DNA from: Candidatus Gastranaerophilales bacterium
GTDB lineage: Bacteria > Cyanobacteriota > Vampirovibrionia > Gastranaerophilales > Gastranaerophilaceae
Assembly: GCA_944326125.1 (NCBI GenBank)
Contig: CALVCR010000119.1
Location: 1-35,912, forward strand
Direction: 5' to 3'
DNA: 35,912 nt
Shown: positions 16,014 to 24,638 of the stretch, in pieces
Numbering within the stretch: position 1 is the first letter of the stretch
Layout of the letters: every line of letters starts with the position of its first letter
The notes under the pieces: generated by a model
Told to the model about the DNA's origin: nothing
What the model saw: the letters and a program-made list of their open reading frames with translations, nothing else
Database searches by the model: none
Made by a program: the position numbers and the translations under genes

Positions 16014-16737
16014 TTTTCTCGGCAAATGTATGATGAATCTATATTTGAGTGCCAGATACACGCTATCCGGCCGCTCAAGATTTTCATCAGTTATTGCTCA
16101 AGCTGCTGCAATAAGCTATGATTCTTTAATTATTTCACTGGTTATTGTATTTGTATCGGCTGCAGTTATTGCAATACAGGTTTCAAAGCAATTTCTTATG
16201 TCCGGTGCGGAAGCATATGTTGGCGGCTCTATTGCCATTGTTATGATAAGAGAAATCGCACCGGGTTTTGTGGCTCTTGCAATAGGAGCCAGAGCCGGAA
16301 CCGCGATTTCAGCGGAAATTGCTAATATGCAGGTTACATCTCAAGTTGACGCAATAAAAACGCTTAAAGTTGACCCTGTAGGTTATTATTTTTCACCAAG
16401 AATAATCGCAGCCGGAATTACTGTCCCAATGGTAGTCCTTATTGCTGAAGTCATTGGGATTTTGGGAGGCTTGGTAGTTTCTTATTTTACGATAGGACTC
16501 CACCCTGCAAGATATATAACTTCAGTTTGGTTATGGCTTAGCACTAAAGACATCTATATAAGCCTTTTAAAAGCATTTGTATTCGGAATTTTAATAGCCC
16601 TTGTCTGTGCAACTCAGGGGTATGAAACAAAGGGCGGAGCAAAGGACGTTGGTATATCCACGACGAGAGCTGCCGTATTATCCACCGTCTACATGCTCTT
16701 TGCAGACTTTATCATTAACCTTATATTCTACCTATAG
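16006..16737 (+). CDS. mlaE: MlaE-family lipid ABC-transporter permease
   Basis: 243 aa from the ATG at 16006; a GTG at 15994 would add four residues. This family is the membrane subunit of Mla/TGD-type phospholipid transporters. The characteristic core IREIAPGFVALAIGARAGTAISAEIANMQVTSQVDAI is present (residues ~73-110), with about five hydrophobic segments. It overlaps the ilvE stop by 8 bp, so translation may be coupled. The ATPase (MlaF) and MCE-domain partner (MlaD) are not in the window. Confidence 0.92.
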   Translation: MINFLGKCMMNLYLSARYTLSGRSRFSSVIAQAAAISYDSLIISLVIVFVSAAVIAIQVSKQFLMSGAEAYVGGSIAIVMIREIAPGFVALAIGARAGTAISAEIANMQVTSQVDAIKTLKVDPVGYYFSPRIIAAGITVPMVVLIAEVIGILGGLVVSYFTIGLHPARYITSVWLWLSTKDIYISLLKAFVFGILIALVCATQGYETKGGAKDVGISTTRAAVLSTVYMLFADFIINLIFYL

Positions 16738-16738
16738 T

Positions 16739-16767
16739 TTGAAAAAGACCTTTCTACATGGTATCAT
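16739..16767 (+). promoter_or_regulatory. Promoter of the sigma factor gene
   Basis: TTGAAA (16739-16744), a 17-nt spacer ending TGG, and TATCAT (16762-16767): a near-consensus extended -10 promoter between mlaE and the sigma gene. Confidence 0.65.
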
Positions 16768-16793
16768 GCTCATAACAGAATTGGAGTAATGTT

Positions 16794-17600
16794 TTGGCCG
16801 GTAAAGATGAAACAATTTATAATTTAATCGGAGAGTGGTTAGAAACATACCATTCCTCTAACAGCAAGCTGGAACGGGCAAAAGCTAAAACGCTTATTGT
16901 CACAAAAATGATACCAATTGTTAAACATATTGCAAGAACAATTGCAAGACGTGCAAACGACCCTATTGAAGATATGATTCAAGCAGGTTCTATCGGTTTA
17001 TTAAAAGCTATTGACAGTTACTCAAAAGACAAAAATGATAACTTCAAAATATATGCAGGTTATTTAATAATCGGCGAAATGAAACATTACCTGAGAGACA
17101 GACTTAATGCAATAAGAGTTCCGCGTCATATACAAGAATTATCTTACCGTATAAGTAACTTCACTAAAGACCTTACAGTTGAAGAGCTGAATGAACTTAC
17201 CAATGAAGAAGTTGCATCAGCACTCCAAATCTCACCAAAAGATGTAGACTTTGCTCTCCAAATGGACAGAAGAAAAGATACTATTTCACTTGAGGATGTC
17301 TTTAGAGCAGATCAGGACAGTTTAAATTATGAAGAACTTCTTCCCGGGGAGAATTACAAAGAAACAACCGATATTACGGATTCTAAAATACTTCTGAGTG
17401 ACGTAATCAATAAGCTTCCTGAAGAGCAGAAAAAGCTTGTCGGACTTTATTATTATAAAGATATGAATCAAAAAGAAATCGCGGAAGAGCTTAATTTAAC
17501 TCAAATGCAGGTATCAAGAAGAATGAAACGAGCTTTTACAAGCATCTATAAAATGATTGCCGAACTGGAAGAATCCAAACAGGAGATTAAGAATGGATAG
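16794..17600 (+). CDS. Alternative RNA polymerase sigma factor (SigB/SigF/SigG type)
   Basis: 268 aa sigma-70-family protein without region 1. Region 2: VKHIARTIARRANDPIEDMIQAGSIGLLKAIDSY; region 3 ~108-165; region 4: LPEEQKKLVGLYYYKDMNQKEIAEELNLTQMQVSRRMKRA. This resembles group 3 factors of the SigB/F/G and cyanobacterial SigF class. The start is TTG at 16794 with GGAG at a 7-nt spacing; a nearby ATG at 16789 is out of frame. It overlaps the prepilin peptidase gene by 8 bp. In Synechocystis SigF controls pilus genes, so the coupling is suggestive. No anti-sigma factor is adjacent. Confidence 0.9.
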   Translation: MAGKDETIYNLIGEWLETYHSSNSKLERAKAKTLIVTKMIPIVKHIARTIARRANDPIEDMIQAGSIGLLKAIDSYSKDKNDNFKIYAGYLIIGEMKHYLRDRLNAIRVPRHIQELSYRISNFTKDLTVEELNELTNEEVASALQISPKDVDFALQMDRRKDTISLEDVFRADQDSLNYEELLPGENYKETTDITDSKILLSDVINKLPEEQKKLVGLYYYKDMNQKEIAEELNLTQMQVSRRMKRAFTSIYKMIAELEESKQEIKNG

Positions 17601-18480
17601 TTACATCCTTATTCTTATTTGTATTGTAGGCTTATGCTTGGGTAGTTTTTTTAATGTGGTTATATTGCGCTCGCTCAGCGGAGAAAGTATTGTCTTTCCG
17701 GCCTCAAAATGTCCTAAATGCGGGCATAAACTTTATCCGTGGCATAACATTCCTGTTATATCTTATATCTTCTTGAGAGGGAAATGCCATTTCTGCAAAG
17801 AAAAAATCAGTATACAATACCCTATAGTTGAACTTTTAACTATGATTCTGTTTGCAGCAGCATATTTAAAATTCGGAATCAGCCTTGAAACAATATTTGC
17901 GGTTATTCTTCTATCAGGGCTTATAATAATGACCGGAACGGATATAAAAGAAAAGCTGGTCGACTGCAATATTGCAATAGCTCTGGCTGTATTGGGAGTT
18001 ATTTTCAGTTATTTAAGGGTCGGAACTGTAACTGATTCTCTATTGGGAATTACAGCAGGAGCATTGATTATAGAATTAACAGCCCGTCTCGGATATTTAT
18101 TTACACCAAAGACAAGAGTAATGGGCGAAGCTGATACATACGTAGCCGGAGCTCTCGGTGCATTTTTTGGACTGAAAGGAATCTGCTTTGTACTTGTATA
18201 TTCTGTTATTGCTTCAATGGTTCTTGCTCTTCCTATCTATTTATATAACAGGTTTAAAAATAATGATAAGATAACTTGTATACTTTTTATCCTCTTTGTT
18301 CTATCTGTATTAGTATTCAAAACAGTCTTTCAAAACTGTGTTACAGTTTCAGCAGTCGGAATTACTGGGATTTTACTTTCAATATCTGTTTTGAAAAACA
18401 TCAAAAATGAAGGAGACAGAACTTATTTGCCATTTGTTCCAGCACTTGCCGCAGGAGCTGTTTATTTTATGTTTTTCTAA
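17593..18480 (+). CDS. pilD: Prepilin leader peptidase / N-methyltransferase
   Basis: 295 aa multi-spanning membrane enzyme that cleaves and methylates type IV prepilins. N-terminal domain LGSFFNVVILR, then two CxxC zinc motifs (CPKC, CHFC) typical of bifunctional enzymes. Catalytic aspartates lie in GTDIKEKLVD and MGEADTYV; the second is a variant of the usual GxGD motif that keeps the Asp. Seven or more transmembrane segments. Start chosen at 17593, with AGGAG 7 nt upstream; upstream in-frame codons overlap the sigma gene. No pilin gene is in the window. Confidence 0.93.
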   Translation: MDSYILILICIVGLCLGSFFNVVILRSLSGESIVFPASKCPKCGHKLYPWHNIPVISYIFLRGKCHFCKEKISIQYPIVELLTMILFAAAYLKFGISLETIFAVILLSGLIIMTGTDIKEKLVDCNIAIALAVLGVIFSYLRVGTVTDSLLGITAGALIIELTARLGYLFTPKTRVMGEADTYVAGALGAFFGLKGICFVLVYSVIASMVLALPIYLYNRFKNNDKITCILFILFVLSVLVFKTVFQNCVTVSAVGITGILLSISVLKNIKNEGDRTYLPFVPALAAGAVYFMFF

Positions 18481-18516
18481 ATAGAAAATTTTTAATTTAC
18501 GAGTTTTATAAAAAAT

Positions 18517-18927
18517 ATGCTAAGTGTATCTTATCCAAATCAATCCAGAAATTATTGCGTCTTTGATGAAGACAAAATTTCCGCACGGGTAAAAGAGGGA
18601 GAAAAAGGGCTTGTTAAGATACAGCAATCTCTGGAAAATCCAAAAAATGAAGAAGAGGTTCTGGAAAATTTATACATCCTAAACAGAATGCTTGATGAGG
18701 GGGTAAACGGAATTGATAAATTGTATCCTTCTTTATCAAAATATAACAATACAAAGTCTCCAAATATTCAAACCTATCTTGCAGGTATTTACCGCAAGAC
18801 AAAAATTCCGGACGGATTCGGTCCTTTATGGACAATGCTTATCCAAAATGCTATTAACCCGCCAAAAGATTGCCCTTTTGATCCGAATGAAGAAATCGGA
18901 GGCGCAATACTGGACTACTTAGCCTGA
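18517..18927 (+). CDS. Hypothetical protein, 136 aa
   Basis: Begins MLSVSYPNQSRNYCVFDEDK. Soluble and helical, ending in PFDPNEEIGGAILDYLA; no recognised family. No good ribosome-binding site is visible before the ATG. The last 13 bp overlap the convergent vorC gene. It follows the prepilin peptidase by 36 bp on the same strand and may be co-transcribed with it. Confidence 0.6.
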   Translation: MLSVSYPNQSRNYCVFDEDKISARVKEGEKGLVKIQQSLENPKNEEEVLENLYILNRMLDEGVNGIDKLYPSLSKYNNTKSPNIQTYLAGIYRKTKIPDGFGPLWTMLIQNAINPPKDCPFDPNEEIGGAILDYLA

Positions 18928-19460
18928 GAAAGAATTCCGTAACCTGCTTCAAGAGCTTTAATATTTAAAGGCAAAAGGTCTTTTTTCTTGCCTGACATAA
19001 CTTTTTCAAAACCTTTAGCCAAATATTCCTTTGATACAACATCACATACAGAAGAAAGCACTCCGAGCGCAGCCATATTTGTCACCTTGCTGTTTCCCAG
19101 TTCGTTTGCTATTTGAGTCATTGGTGCAAATACATACTCAATATCGCTTCTCGGACGGGATTCCGCAACAAGTGTTGAATTAGATACTATTGTCCCTCCC
19201 GGCTTAACCCTGTGTACAAATTTATCAAAAGACTGTTGGTTTAAAACAAGCGCATAATCAGTATCCTGTTTATGAACAGAGCTGACTTCAGAATCCGAAA
19301 CAACAATTTCGCAATTTACGGTTCCGCCTCGCATTTCAGCACCGTAGCAAGGATACCAGGTAACATTTTTACCTTCCAGCATAAATGCATTTGCAAGAAT
19401 CGTTCCTGCAAGAAGGATTCCCTGACCGCCAAAACCTGCTAATATAAAATTCTTTTCCAT
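18915..19460 (-). CDS. vorC: 2-oxoacid:ferredoxin oxidoreductase, gamma subunit
   Basis: 181 aa. Family start FILAGFGGQGILLAGTILANA, followed by YPCYGAEMRGGTVNCEIVVS, the standard gamma-domain signature. It interacts with the TPP subunit and helps form the CoA-dependent complex. Its ATG overlaps the beta-subunit stop (TAATG). Last gene of a four-gene operon. Substrate class is discussed under the alpha subunit. Confidence 0.92.
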   Translation of the reverse strand: MEKNFILAGFGGQGILLAGTILANAFMLEGKNVTWYPCYGAEMRGGTVNCEIVVSDSEVSSVHKQDTDYALVLNQQSFDKFVHRVKPGGTIVSNSTLVAESRPRSDIEYVFAPMTQIANELGNSKVTNMAALGVLSSVCDVVSKEYLAKGFEKVMSGKKKDLLPLNIKALEAGYGILSQAK

Positions 19461-20215
19461 TATTCACCTTTTTCTGTAGTTATATCTTTATAAACCCCGA
19501 GCGGGAATACAGGAATCATTTCTTCCCTGACTCTCACATGAGCTTCCTGTGGAGTCATATGCCAGTTTGTCGGACAAGAAGAAAGGATTTCCACAAAACC
19601 AAAACCAAGTCCTTGAACCTGTACCTCAAAAGCTTTTTTAAGAGCCTGCTTAGCCTGATTAATATGCGGAATAGTATCCAACGCAACTCTTGCCGAGTAT
19701 GCTGTACCGTCACATAAAGCAATCTGTTCTGCCGTCTTAATAGGATAACCATAATACTCACGATTTCGTCCGTACGGAGAAGTTGTAGTAATCTGTCCCA
19801 TAACCGTAGTAGGTCCAAGCTGCCCGCCCGTCATACCATACGTTGTATTATTAATACATATAGCTGAAACGCATTCCCCCCTCAGCGCGGTGTGCATAGA
19901 TTCGGCTAACCCAATAGAAGCAAAATCTCCATCGCCTTGATATGTGAATACAAACTTATCCGGCCTTGCCCTTTTTACGCCTGTAGCAGAAGCACACGCT
20001 CTGCCATGCGGAGCTTCAACACAATCAATGTCCAAAAAATCATACAAAAACACTGAGCAACCTATTGAAGTTGAACAAATTGTTTTTTCTCTTAAGTTCA
20101 TTTCATCCAGAAGTTCTGCAACAAGTCTTATCGCTACTCCGTGATCGCACCCCGGACAAAATGTATATCTAAAGTCTTTTTTCATTGACTTAGGAATACT
20201 GAATACTTGCTGCAT
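19460..20215 (-). CDS. vorA: 2-oxoacid:ferredoxin oxidoreductase, beta (TPP-binding) subunit
   Basis: 251 aa. Thiamine-diphosphate site: FCPGCDHG near the N-terminus, GDGDFASIG, and NNTTYGMTGGQLGPTT, which closes the Mg-TPP motif. It decarboxylates the oxoacid. The beta subunit has no extra cluster-binding extension. Ribosome-binding site GGAG with 7-nt spacing lies inside the alpha gene, which it overlaps by 26 bp. Confidence 0.92.
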   Translation of the reverse strand: MQQVFSIPKSMKKDFRYTFCPGCDHGVAIRLVAELLDEMNLREKTICSTSIGCSVFLYDFLDIDCVEAPHGRACASATGVKRARPDKFVFTYQGDGDFASIGLAESMHTALRGECVSAICINNTTYGMTGGQLGPTTVMGQITTTSPYGRNREYYGYPIKTAEQIALCDGTAYSARVALDTIPHINQAKQALKKAFEVQVQGLGFGFVEILSSCPTNWHMTPQEAHVRVREEMIPVFPLGVYKDITTEKGE

Positions 20216-21281
20216 ATTTATTCTCCATTATTTTTTCTACTGCACTTACTATTTCTTCCACGCTGAGCCACTCTCCGCAAGGTCTGTTAATTAACCCGAC
20301 ATTAGACTTTCCGTTAACGGCGAGTTTAACATCCTTAAACATCTGCCCCATATTCATTTCAACAACAACAAAGTCTTTCCCTTTTGAAGCTAATTCCTGA
20401 ATTCTTTTGTCTGGGAACGGAGAAAGTGTAATAGGTCTAAAACAACCCGCCTTAATGCCTTTGCGTCTTAAGACTTTCATAGCCGCCTTTATATTACGGG
20501 TCATTGAACCAAAAGAAGTTAAGATAATATCAGCGTCTTCAACCTCAAACTCTTCATAAGAGGTTTCATTTTCCGCTATAACCTCAAACTTTTTGAAGAG
20601 ATTATATACATGCTGAATTTGTTTTTTCTCATCCGTTGCACAAGAATAAATTGCTCTCGCCTCACGATCTTTAGCCCCGGTTAAAGCCCAGGATGAGACA
20701 TCTACATCAGGATAAGGATTTTTACCAAAGCATGCCGGCTCCATCATTTGTCCCAAAAGACCATCTGCAAGGAGAATAACAGGATTTCTGTATTTTTGAG
20801 CAAGATAAAATGCTCTATAAGTATAATCAATGCATTCCTGAACAGTTGAAGGAGCCAGTACAATAATCTTATAGTCGCCGTTTCCGCCGCCATAAACAGA
20901 TTGATAATAATCCCCTTGTGCAGGATAAATATATCCGAGCCCGGGACCGGCTCTCATAACATTTACCAGAACTACAGGCAATTCATCTGAAGCAGCATAC
21001 GAAAGAGCTTCTTGCATCAACGCTACAGCCAGAGATGACGATGAAGTCATGGCTCTTACACCCGTAGAAACAGCTCCAACAACCATGTTTATTGCAGCAA
21101 TTTCACTTTCCGCACAAACATACCCCCTGCCAATTTTTGGCATTTCAGCAGACAAATATTCTCCAATTTCTGTCTGCGGGGTAATAGGATACCCGAAATA
21201 GCACTGACAACCTGCATTTATAGCAGCCTGAGCTATCGCATAGTTTCCCTTTATTAAAACTTTTTCATTGTCTTCCGTCAT
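20190..21281 (-). CDS. vorB: 2-oxoacid:ferredoxin oxidoreductase, alpha subunit (VorB-like)
   Basis: 363 aa. Conserved YFGYPITPQTEIGEYL, SESEIAA-type segment (CAESEIAAINMVVGA) and TSSSSLAVALMQEALSYA. The stretch RAGPGLGYIYPAQGDYYQ resembles VorB of 2-oxoisovalerate oxidoreductases more than the KorA pattern, which usually reads GPSTGLPT here. I therefore favour a branched-chain oxoacid substrate, with 2-oxoglutarate or a broad range as alternatives. ilvE, which makes such oxoacids, lies 4.2 kb away. The ATG at 21281 follows GGAGG at a short 4-nt spacing. Confidence 0.85.
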   Translation of the reverse strand: MTEDNEKVLIKGNYAIAQAAINAGCQCYFGYPITPQTEIGEYLSAEMPKIGRGYVCAESEIAAINMVVGAVSTGVRAMTSSSSLAVALMQEALSYAASDELPVVLVNVMRAGPGLGYIYPAQGDYYQSVYGGGNGDYKIIVLAPSTVQECIDYTYRAFYLAQKYRNPVILLADGLLGQMMEPACFGKNPYPDVDVSSWALTGAKDREARAIYSCATDEKKQIQHVYNLFKKFEVIAENETSYEEFEVEDADIILTSFGSMTRNIKAAMKVLRRKGIKAGCFRPITLSPFPDKRIQELASKGKDFVVVEMNMGQMFKDVKLAVNGKSNVGLINRPCGEWLSVEEIVSAVEKIMENKYAASIQYS

Positions 21282-21298
21282 CAAACCTCCAATTTGAC

Positions 21299-21508
21299 TT
21301 ATTTATACACTGCAGTGATTGCCATATCCGGGCATCTTTTTGCACACATGGCACAGCCGATGCACTCATTGTTCTTATCATCAAACTCTACAAGGTAATC
21401 TCCCAGCCTGTTTGTCTTACTGCTCTTTTTTATCAAGCCTTTAGGGCAGGTTGATACACAGAGATAACAAGACTTACAGCGATTACTGTCAATTATAATT
21501 TTTCCCAT
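21299..21508 (-). CDS. vorD: Two-cluster 4Fe-4S ferredoxin subunit (delta)
   Basis: 69 aa from the ATG at 21508 (MGKIIIDSNRCKSC), preceded by AGGAG 5 nt upstream. Two CxxCxxCxxxCP motifs (CKSCYLCVSTCP and CIGCAMCAKRCP) bind two [4Fe-4S] clusters. As first gene of the operon it is the electron-transfer subunit, passing electrons from the TPP centre to free ferredoxin. Upstream codons to 21547 are open but lie before the ribosome-binding site. Confidence 0.92.
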   Translation of the reverse strand: MGKIIIDSNRCKSCYLCVSTCPKGLIKKSSKTNRLGDYLVEFDDKNNECIGCAMCAKRCPDMAITAVYK

Positions 21509-21562
21509 ATCTACTCCTACTTCCAAATAAAAGTATAACACTAACAAGGTTTTCAGACCTCT

Positions 21563-21590
21563 ATTGTAACAAATTGTAAAAATTTTTCAA
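21563..21590 (-). promoter_or_regulatory. Candidate promoter of the vor operon
   Basis: On the minus strand TTGAAA (21590-21585), a 16-nt spacer and TACAAT (21568-21563), about 55 nt before the first start codon. Confidence 0.4.
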
Positions 21591-21686
21591 AAAAGTGTTA
21601 TTAAAATCCAAAAATGTGGAATTAAGAAAATATAAATGATGCAAGGAAGCATCGGTAGGATGCAAAGGCCAGAAAGGAGTATGAAA

Positions 21687-22553
21687 ATGGCACTTACAAT
21701 TAACACAAACATTTCGTCACTCGTAGCACAATCAAACTTGAGCAAAGCAACTTCATCTTTGAACCAAGCTATTGAAAGAATGACAACAGGTTACAAAATT
21801 AACCACGCTTCAGACAACGCTGCAGGTTATTCAATTGCTACTAACTGGGAAACCCAATTGGGCTCTTTAGACGTAGCCGCAGACAACGCTGCAACAGGTG
21901 CAGACATGTTAACAACATTAGAAGACACTTATTCTCTGTTAACATCTCACTTACAACGTGTAAGAGATTTGACCGAACAAGCTGCAAACGGAACTTATGG
22001 GTCACAATCATTAAAAGCTATCCAATCAGAAATTACAGCCAGATTGGAAGAAATCGATCGTATCTCTGCAAACTGCGAATTTAACGGCTTGAAAATGATG
22101 GACGGCTCTATGGGAGAAATTGCTCTTCAGGTAGGCTTATACAGCTCTGGAGACAGCCAGATTGTTCTAAGTGAAGATTTATTTAAACAAGCAGATGTCG
22201 CAACCCTATTTGGCGACGATATTGAAACTATAGCACAAAATTGTTCTGGTATCGGAGCTGACGGCACAATTCATGGCGGTCAGAGCGACATGCTTGATAA
22301 AATTGATGAAGTAATCAACGAAATTTCAGGTCGTGTAACTACACTTGGTGCTGCTCAAAACAGAATTGAATCAGCAGTAGAATCAATTGATGTACAATCT
22401 GAAAATATTACATCTTCATTATCAACTCTTAGAGATGCTGACATAGCTGAAGAATCTTCAAATTATATTCAATCTCAGATTCTGCAGCAGGCCGCAGCTA
22501 CATTATTAGCAACTGCAAACCAAACCCCAAGCATCGCTTTGAACTTACTATAA
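21687..22553 (+). CDS. fliC: Flagellin
   Basis: 288 aa, short for a flagellin. It has the conserved coiled-coil ends: MALTINTNISSLVAQSNL at the N-terminus (D0/D1), RMTTGYKINHASDNAAGYSIA, and the C-terminal LSTLRDADIAEESSNYIQSQ with QQAAATLLATANQ. The variable centre (~165-215) is small, so the filament should be smooth with little outer domain. Start at 21687, where GGAG sits at 7-nt spacing; a nearer ATG at 21681 is too close. A GATGC-loop-GCATC hairpin lies in the leader (21638-21653). No other flagellar gene is in the window. Confidence 0.95.
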   Translation: MALTINTNISSLVAQSNLSKATSSLNQAIERMTTGYKINHASDNAAGYSIATNWETQLGSLDVAADNAATGADMLTTLEDTYSLLTSHLQRVRDLTEQAANGTYGSQSLKAIQSEITARLEEIDRISANCEFNGLKMMDGSMGEIALQVGLYSSGDSQIVLSEDLFKQADVATLFGDDIETIAQNCSGIGADGTIHGGQSDMLDKIDEVINEISGRVTTLGAAQNRIESAVESIDVQSENITSSLSTLRDADIAEESSNYIQSQILQQAAATLLATANQTPSIALNLL

Positions 22554-22587
22554 TAAGTAACACTATATATATTTACTCTAAAAGAGG

Positions 22588-22616
22588 GCAAGGATTTTTA
22601 TCCTTGCTTTTTTTTA
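22588..22616 (+). terminator. Flagellin terminator
   Basis: GCAAGGAT-TTTT-ATCCTTGC, a perfect 8-bp stem, followed by about eight T residues, 35 bp after the flagellin stop codon. Confidence 0.9.
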
Positions 22617-22633
22617 TTCTTAATTATACATAC

Positions 22634-22663
22634 TACAAAGGTCCCAGAAACGGGACCTTTGTA
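22634..22663. repeat. Perfect 12-bp hairpin between flagellin and secY
   Basis: TACAAAGGTCCC / GGGACCTTTGTA with a 6-nt AGAAAC loop. No T-tract follows in either direction, so it is not a typical terminator. It could be a processing hairpin or part of an unannotated RNA. Confidence 0.7.
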
Positions 22664-22777
22664 AAATTTTCTCACTCTCTCTAACGTATTTGTTAATGCT
22701 CTCTCTTGTATATTAATAAAGTATATCTTTAAGCTTTGATTTCATAAAGAAAACTTTTTGTTACAACTCTTAATAAT

Positions 22778-22807
22778 AAAAAAGGAGGTTTTAAAAACCT
22801 CCTTTTA
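22778..22807 (-). terminator. secY operon terminator
   Basis: On the minus strand a GGAGG-based stem with an AT-rich inner part (GGAGGTTTTT / AAAACCTCC) runs into six T residues just after the secY stop. Confidence 0.8.
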
Positions 22808-22808
22808 T

Positions 22809-24158
22809 TTATTCTTTTAAGAATGTCTCATAATTTCTGGCAAGAAGATGGGTTCGAACCTGATTTATTAAATCAAGCGCAACACCGACCATGATGATTA
22901 GAGAGGTAGCTCCAATACCTTGCAGAGTTGTAATACCTGTAATATAACTTGCAAAAGCAGGTACAAGAGCAATAATACCTAATCCCATAGCACCTATAAA
23001 GGTAGTTTTGGTAAGTATCTTATCTAATGCATCCGCCGTAGGTCTGCCGGGTTTAATACCAGGAATTGAAGAGCCGTATTTTTTAAGGTTATCAGCAATT
23101 TCTTTTGGCTGCATATTCGGCATGATTGATGCATAGAAGAAAGTCAGCGCAACAATCATTACAAAATATATAACATAATAAGTAGGCCCGCTAGGATTAA
23201 AGAATTTGGTTAAAGTTGTAACCGTATTCAAAATCCAGCCCTCAGGAAGGTTCGCCTGTCCGACAAGGCTCAAGATAGTAGACGGGAATAAAAGAATTGC
23301 TACCGCAAAGATGATAGGCATTACGCCGCCCGGATTGAGCTTGAACGGAATAAAGGTATTCACTCCGCCATAGACTTTATTACCTACCTGTCTTTTAGGG
23401 TTAACTATAATAACCTTTCTTATTGCTTCTTGCATAATTACAATAAAAATCATTGTTACAAAGAATATCGCCAGCAATAAAGCCAGATTCCAAGCTAAAG
23501 ACGGTGTTCCCGCAATCATTTGCGCCGTCCTTGATGAATAAAGCGGAATACCTGATAAAATACCTACAAAGATTATCAAAGAACCGCCGTTTCCAATGCC
23601 TTTTTCCGTTATTAATTCTGACATCCACATAACAAGAATTGAACCTGCTGTAAGTGTCAGCACAGAAGAGATATAGAACATTGTATGATTAACACCGGCT
23701 GTTATGGCGTTTGTATGAGCCATAAATGCCATGAAAATCATTGCCTGAAATGCTGCAAGCACAACAGTGAAAACCCTTGTGTATTGAGAAAGTTTTCTTC
23801 TGCCGGCTTCGCCGTCTTCTTTTTGTAACTTTTCAAGAGCCGGAATAATTACAGCCATCAACTGCATAATAATTGATGAAGTGATGTACGGCCCTATACC
23901 TAAGGCAAAAATTGAAACTTTTCTAAGAGCACCGCCGGCAAATAAATCCAGAAATCCCAGAATATTATTTTGGCTTGCGAGATTAGAAAAATATTCATTA
24001 TTAACGCCAAATAACGGCAAATGAATACCGAGTCTGAAAAGCAAAAGCATAAGGAAGGTGAAAATCAATTTTTCCTTTAATCCTGATGCATTCCACATAG
24101 ACATCAAATCTGCCGTAGTAGGCATTCTCATTTTGCCTGAGTTAATTCCGCCAGTCAT
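22809..24158 (-). CDS. secY: Protein translocase subunit SecY
   Basis: 449 aa channel subunit of the Sec translocon, ten transmembrane segments. Family landmarks: FRLGIHLPLFGV, the plug region FAGGALRKVSIFALGIGPYITSSIIMQL, ITEKGIGNGGSLIIFVGI, and the cytoplasmic loop YGSSIPGIKPGRPTADAL. Full length. Its ATG overlaps the rplO stop (TAATG). Last gene of a ribosomal-protein operon; adk, map and infA, which often follow secY, are absent. Confidence 0.97.
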   Translation of the reverse strand: MTGGINSGKMRMPTTADLMSMWNASGLKEKLIFTFLMLLLFRLGIHLPLFGVNNEYFSNLASQNNILGFLDLFAGGALRKVSIFALGIGPYITSSIIMQLMAVIIPALEKLQKEDGEAGRRKLSQYTRVFTVVLAAFQAMIFMAFMAHTNAITAGVNHTMFYISSVLTLTAGSILVMWMSELITEKGIGNGGSLIIFVGILSGIPLYSSRTAQMIAGTPSLAWNLALLLAIFFVTMIFIVIMQEAIRKVIIVNPKRQVGNKVYGGVNTFIPFKLNPGGVMPIIFAVAILLFPSTILSLVGQANLPEGWILNTVTTLTKFFNPSGPTYYVIYFVMIVALTFFYASIMPNMQPKEIADNLKKYGSSIPGIKPGRPTADALDKILTKTTFIGAMGLGIIALVPAFASYITGITTLQGIGATSLIIMVGVALDLINQVRTHLLARNYETFLKE

Positions 24159-24607
24159 TATACTAATTCAACCTTTCCGCCTGCTGCTTCAATTTTTTCT
24201 TTTGCTGATGGTGTTACATAATCAGCCTTAACTGTAATAGCATTTTTAATTTCGCCATTACCGAGTATTCTCAAACCATCGCAAGAAGGATGAGCTTTTC
24301 TGATTTCTTTTAATGCAGCTAAAGAAACTTCTTTAAGGTTCAAAGCATCCAGTCTGCCTACATTAATTTCAGCATAATTTCTTGCATTAATTACCTGGAA
24401 TCCTTTTAATTTAGGTAATCTTCTGTAAGCAGGCATCTGACCGCCTTCAAAACCTCTTTTAGAAGCTCTGCCTGAGCGTTGTCCTTCACCGTTATGTCCG
24501 CGGCTTGAAGTTTTACCGCATCCTGAAGAACGTCCGCGGCCTACTCTTACTGTTTTTTTAGTTGAGCCTTCTGCTGGTCTCAAATCTTCTAATTTTATAT
24601 TTGTCAT
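24158..24607 (-). CDS. rplO: 50S ribosomal protein L15
   Basis: 149 aa. Typical glycine/arginine-rich N-terminus: LEDLRPAEGSTKKTVRVGRGRSSGCGKTSSRGHNGEGQRSG, then GGQMPAYRRLPKLKGF. Binds 23S rRNA late in 50S assembly. A 108-bp gap with a tandem repeat separates it from rpmD upstream. Confidence 0.97.
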   Translation of the reverse strand: MTNIKLEDLRPAEGSTKKTVRVGRGRSSGCGKTSSRGHNGEGQRSGRASKRGFEGGQMPAYRRLPKLKGFQVINARNYAEINVGRLDALNLKEVSLAALKEIRKAHPSCDGLRILGNGEIKNAITVKADYVTPSAKEKIEAAGGKVELV

Positions 24608-24638
24608 TTTTTTAATACCTCTACTATTTTGTTCACAC

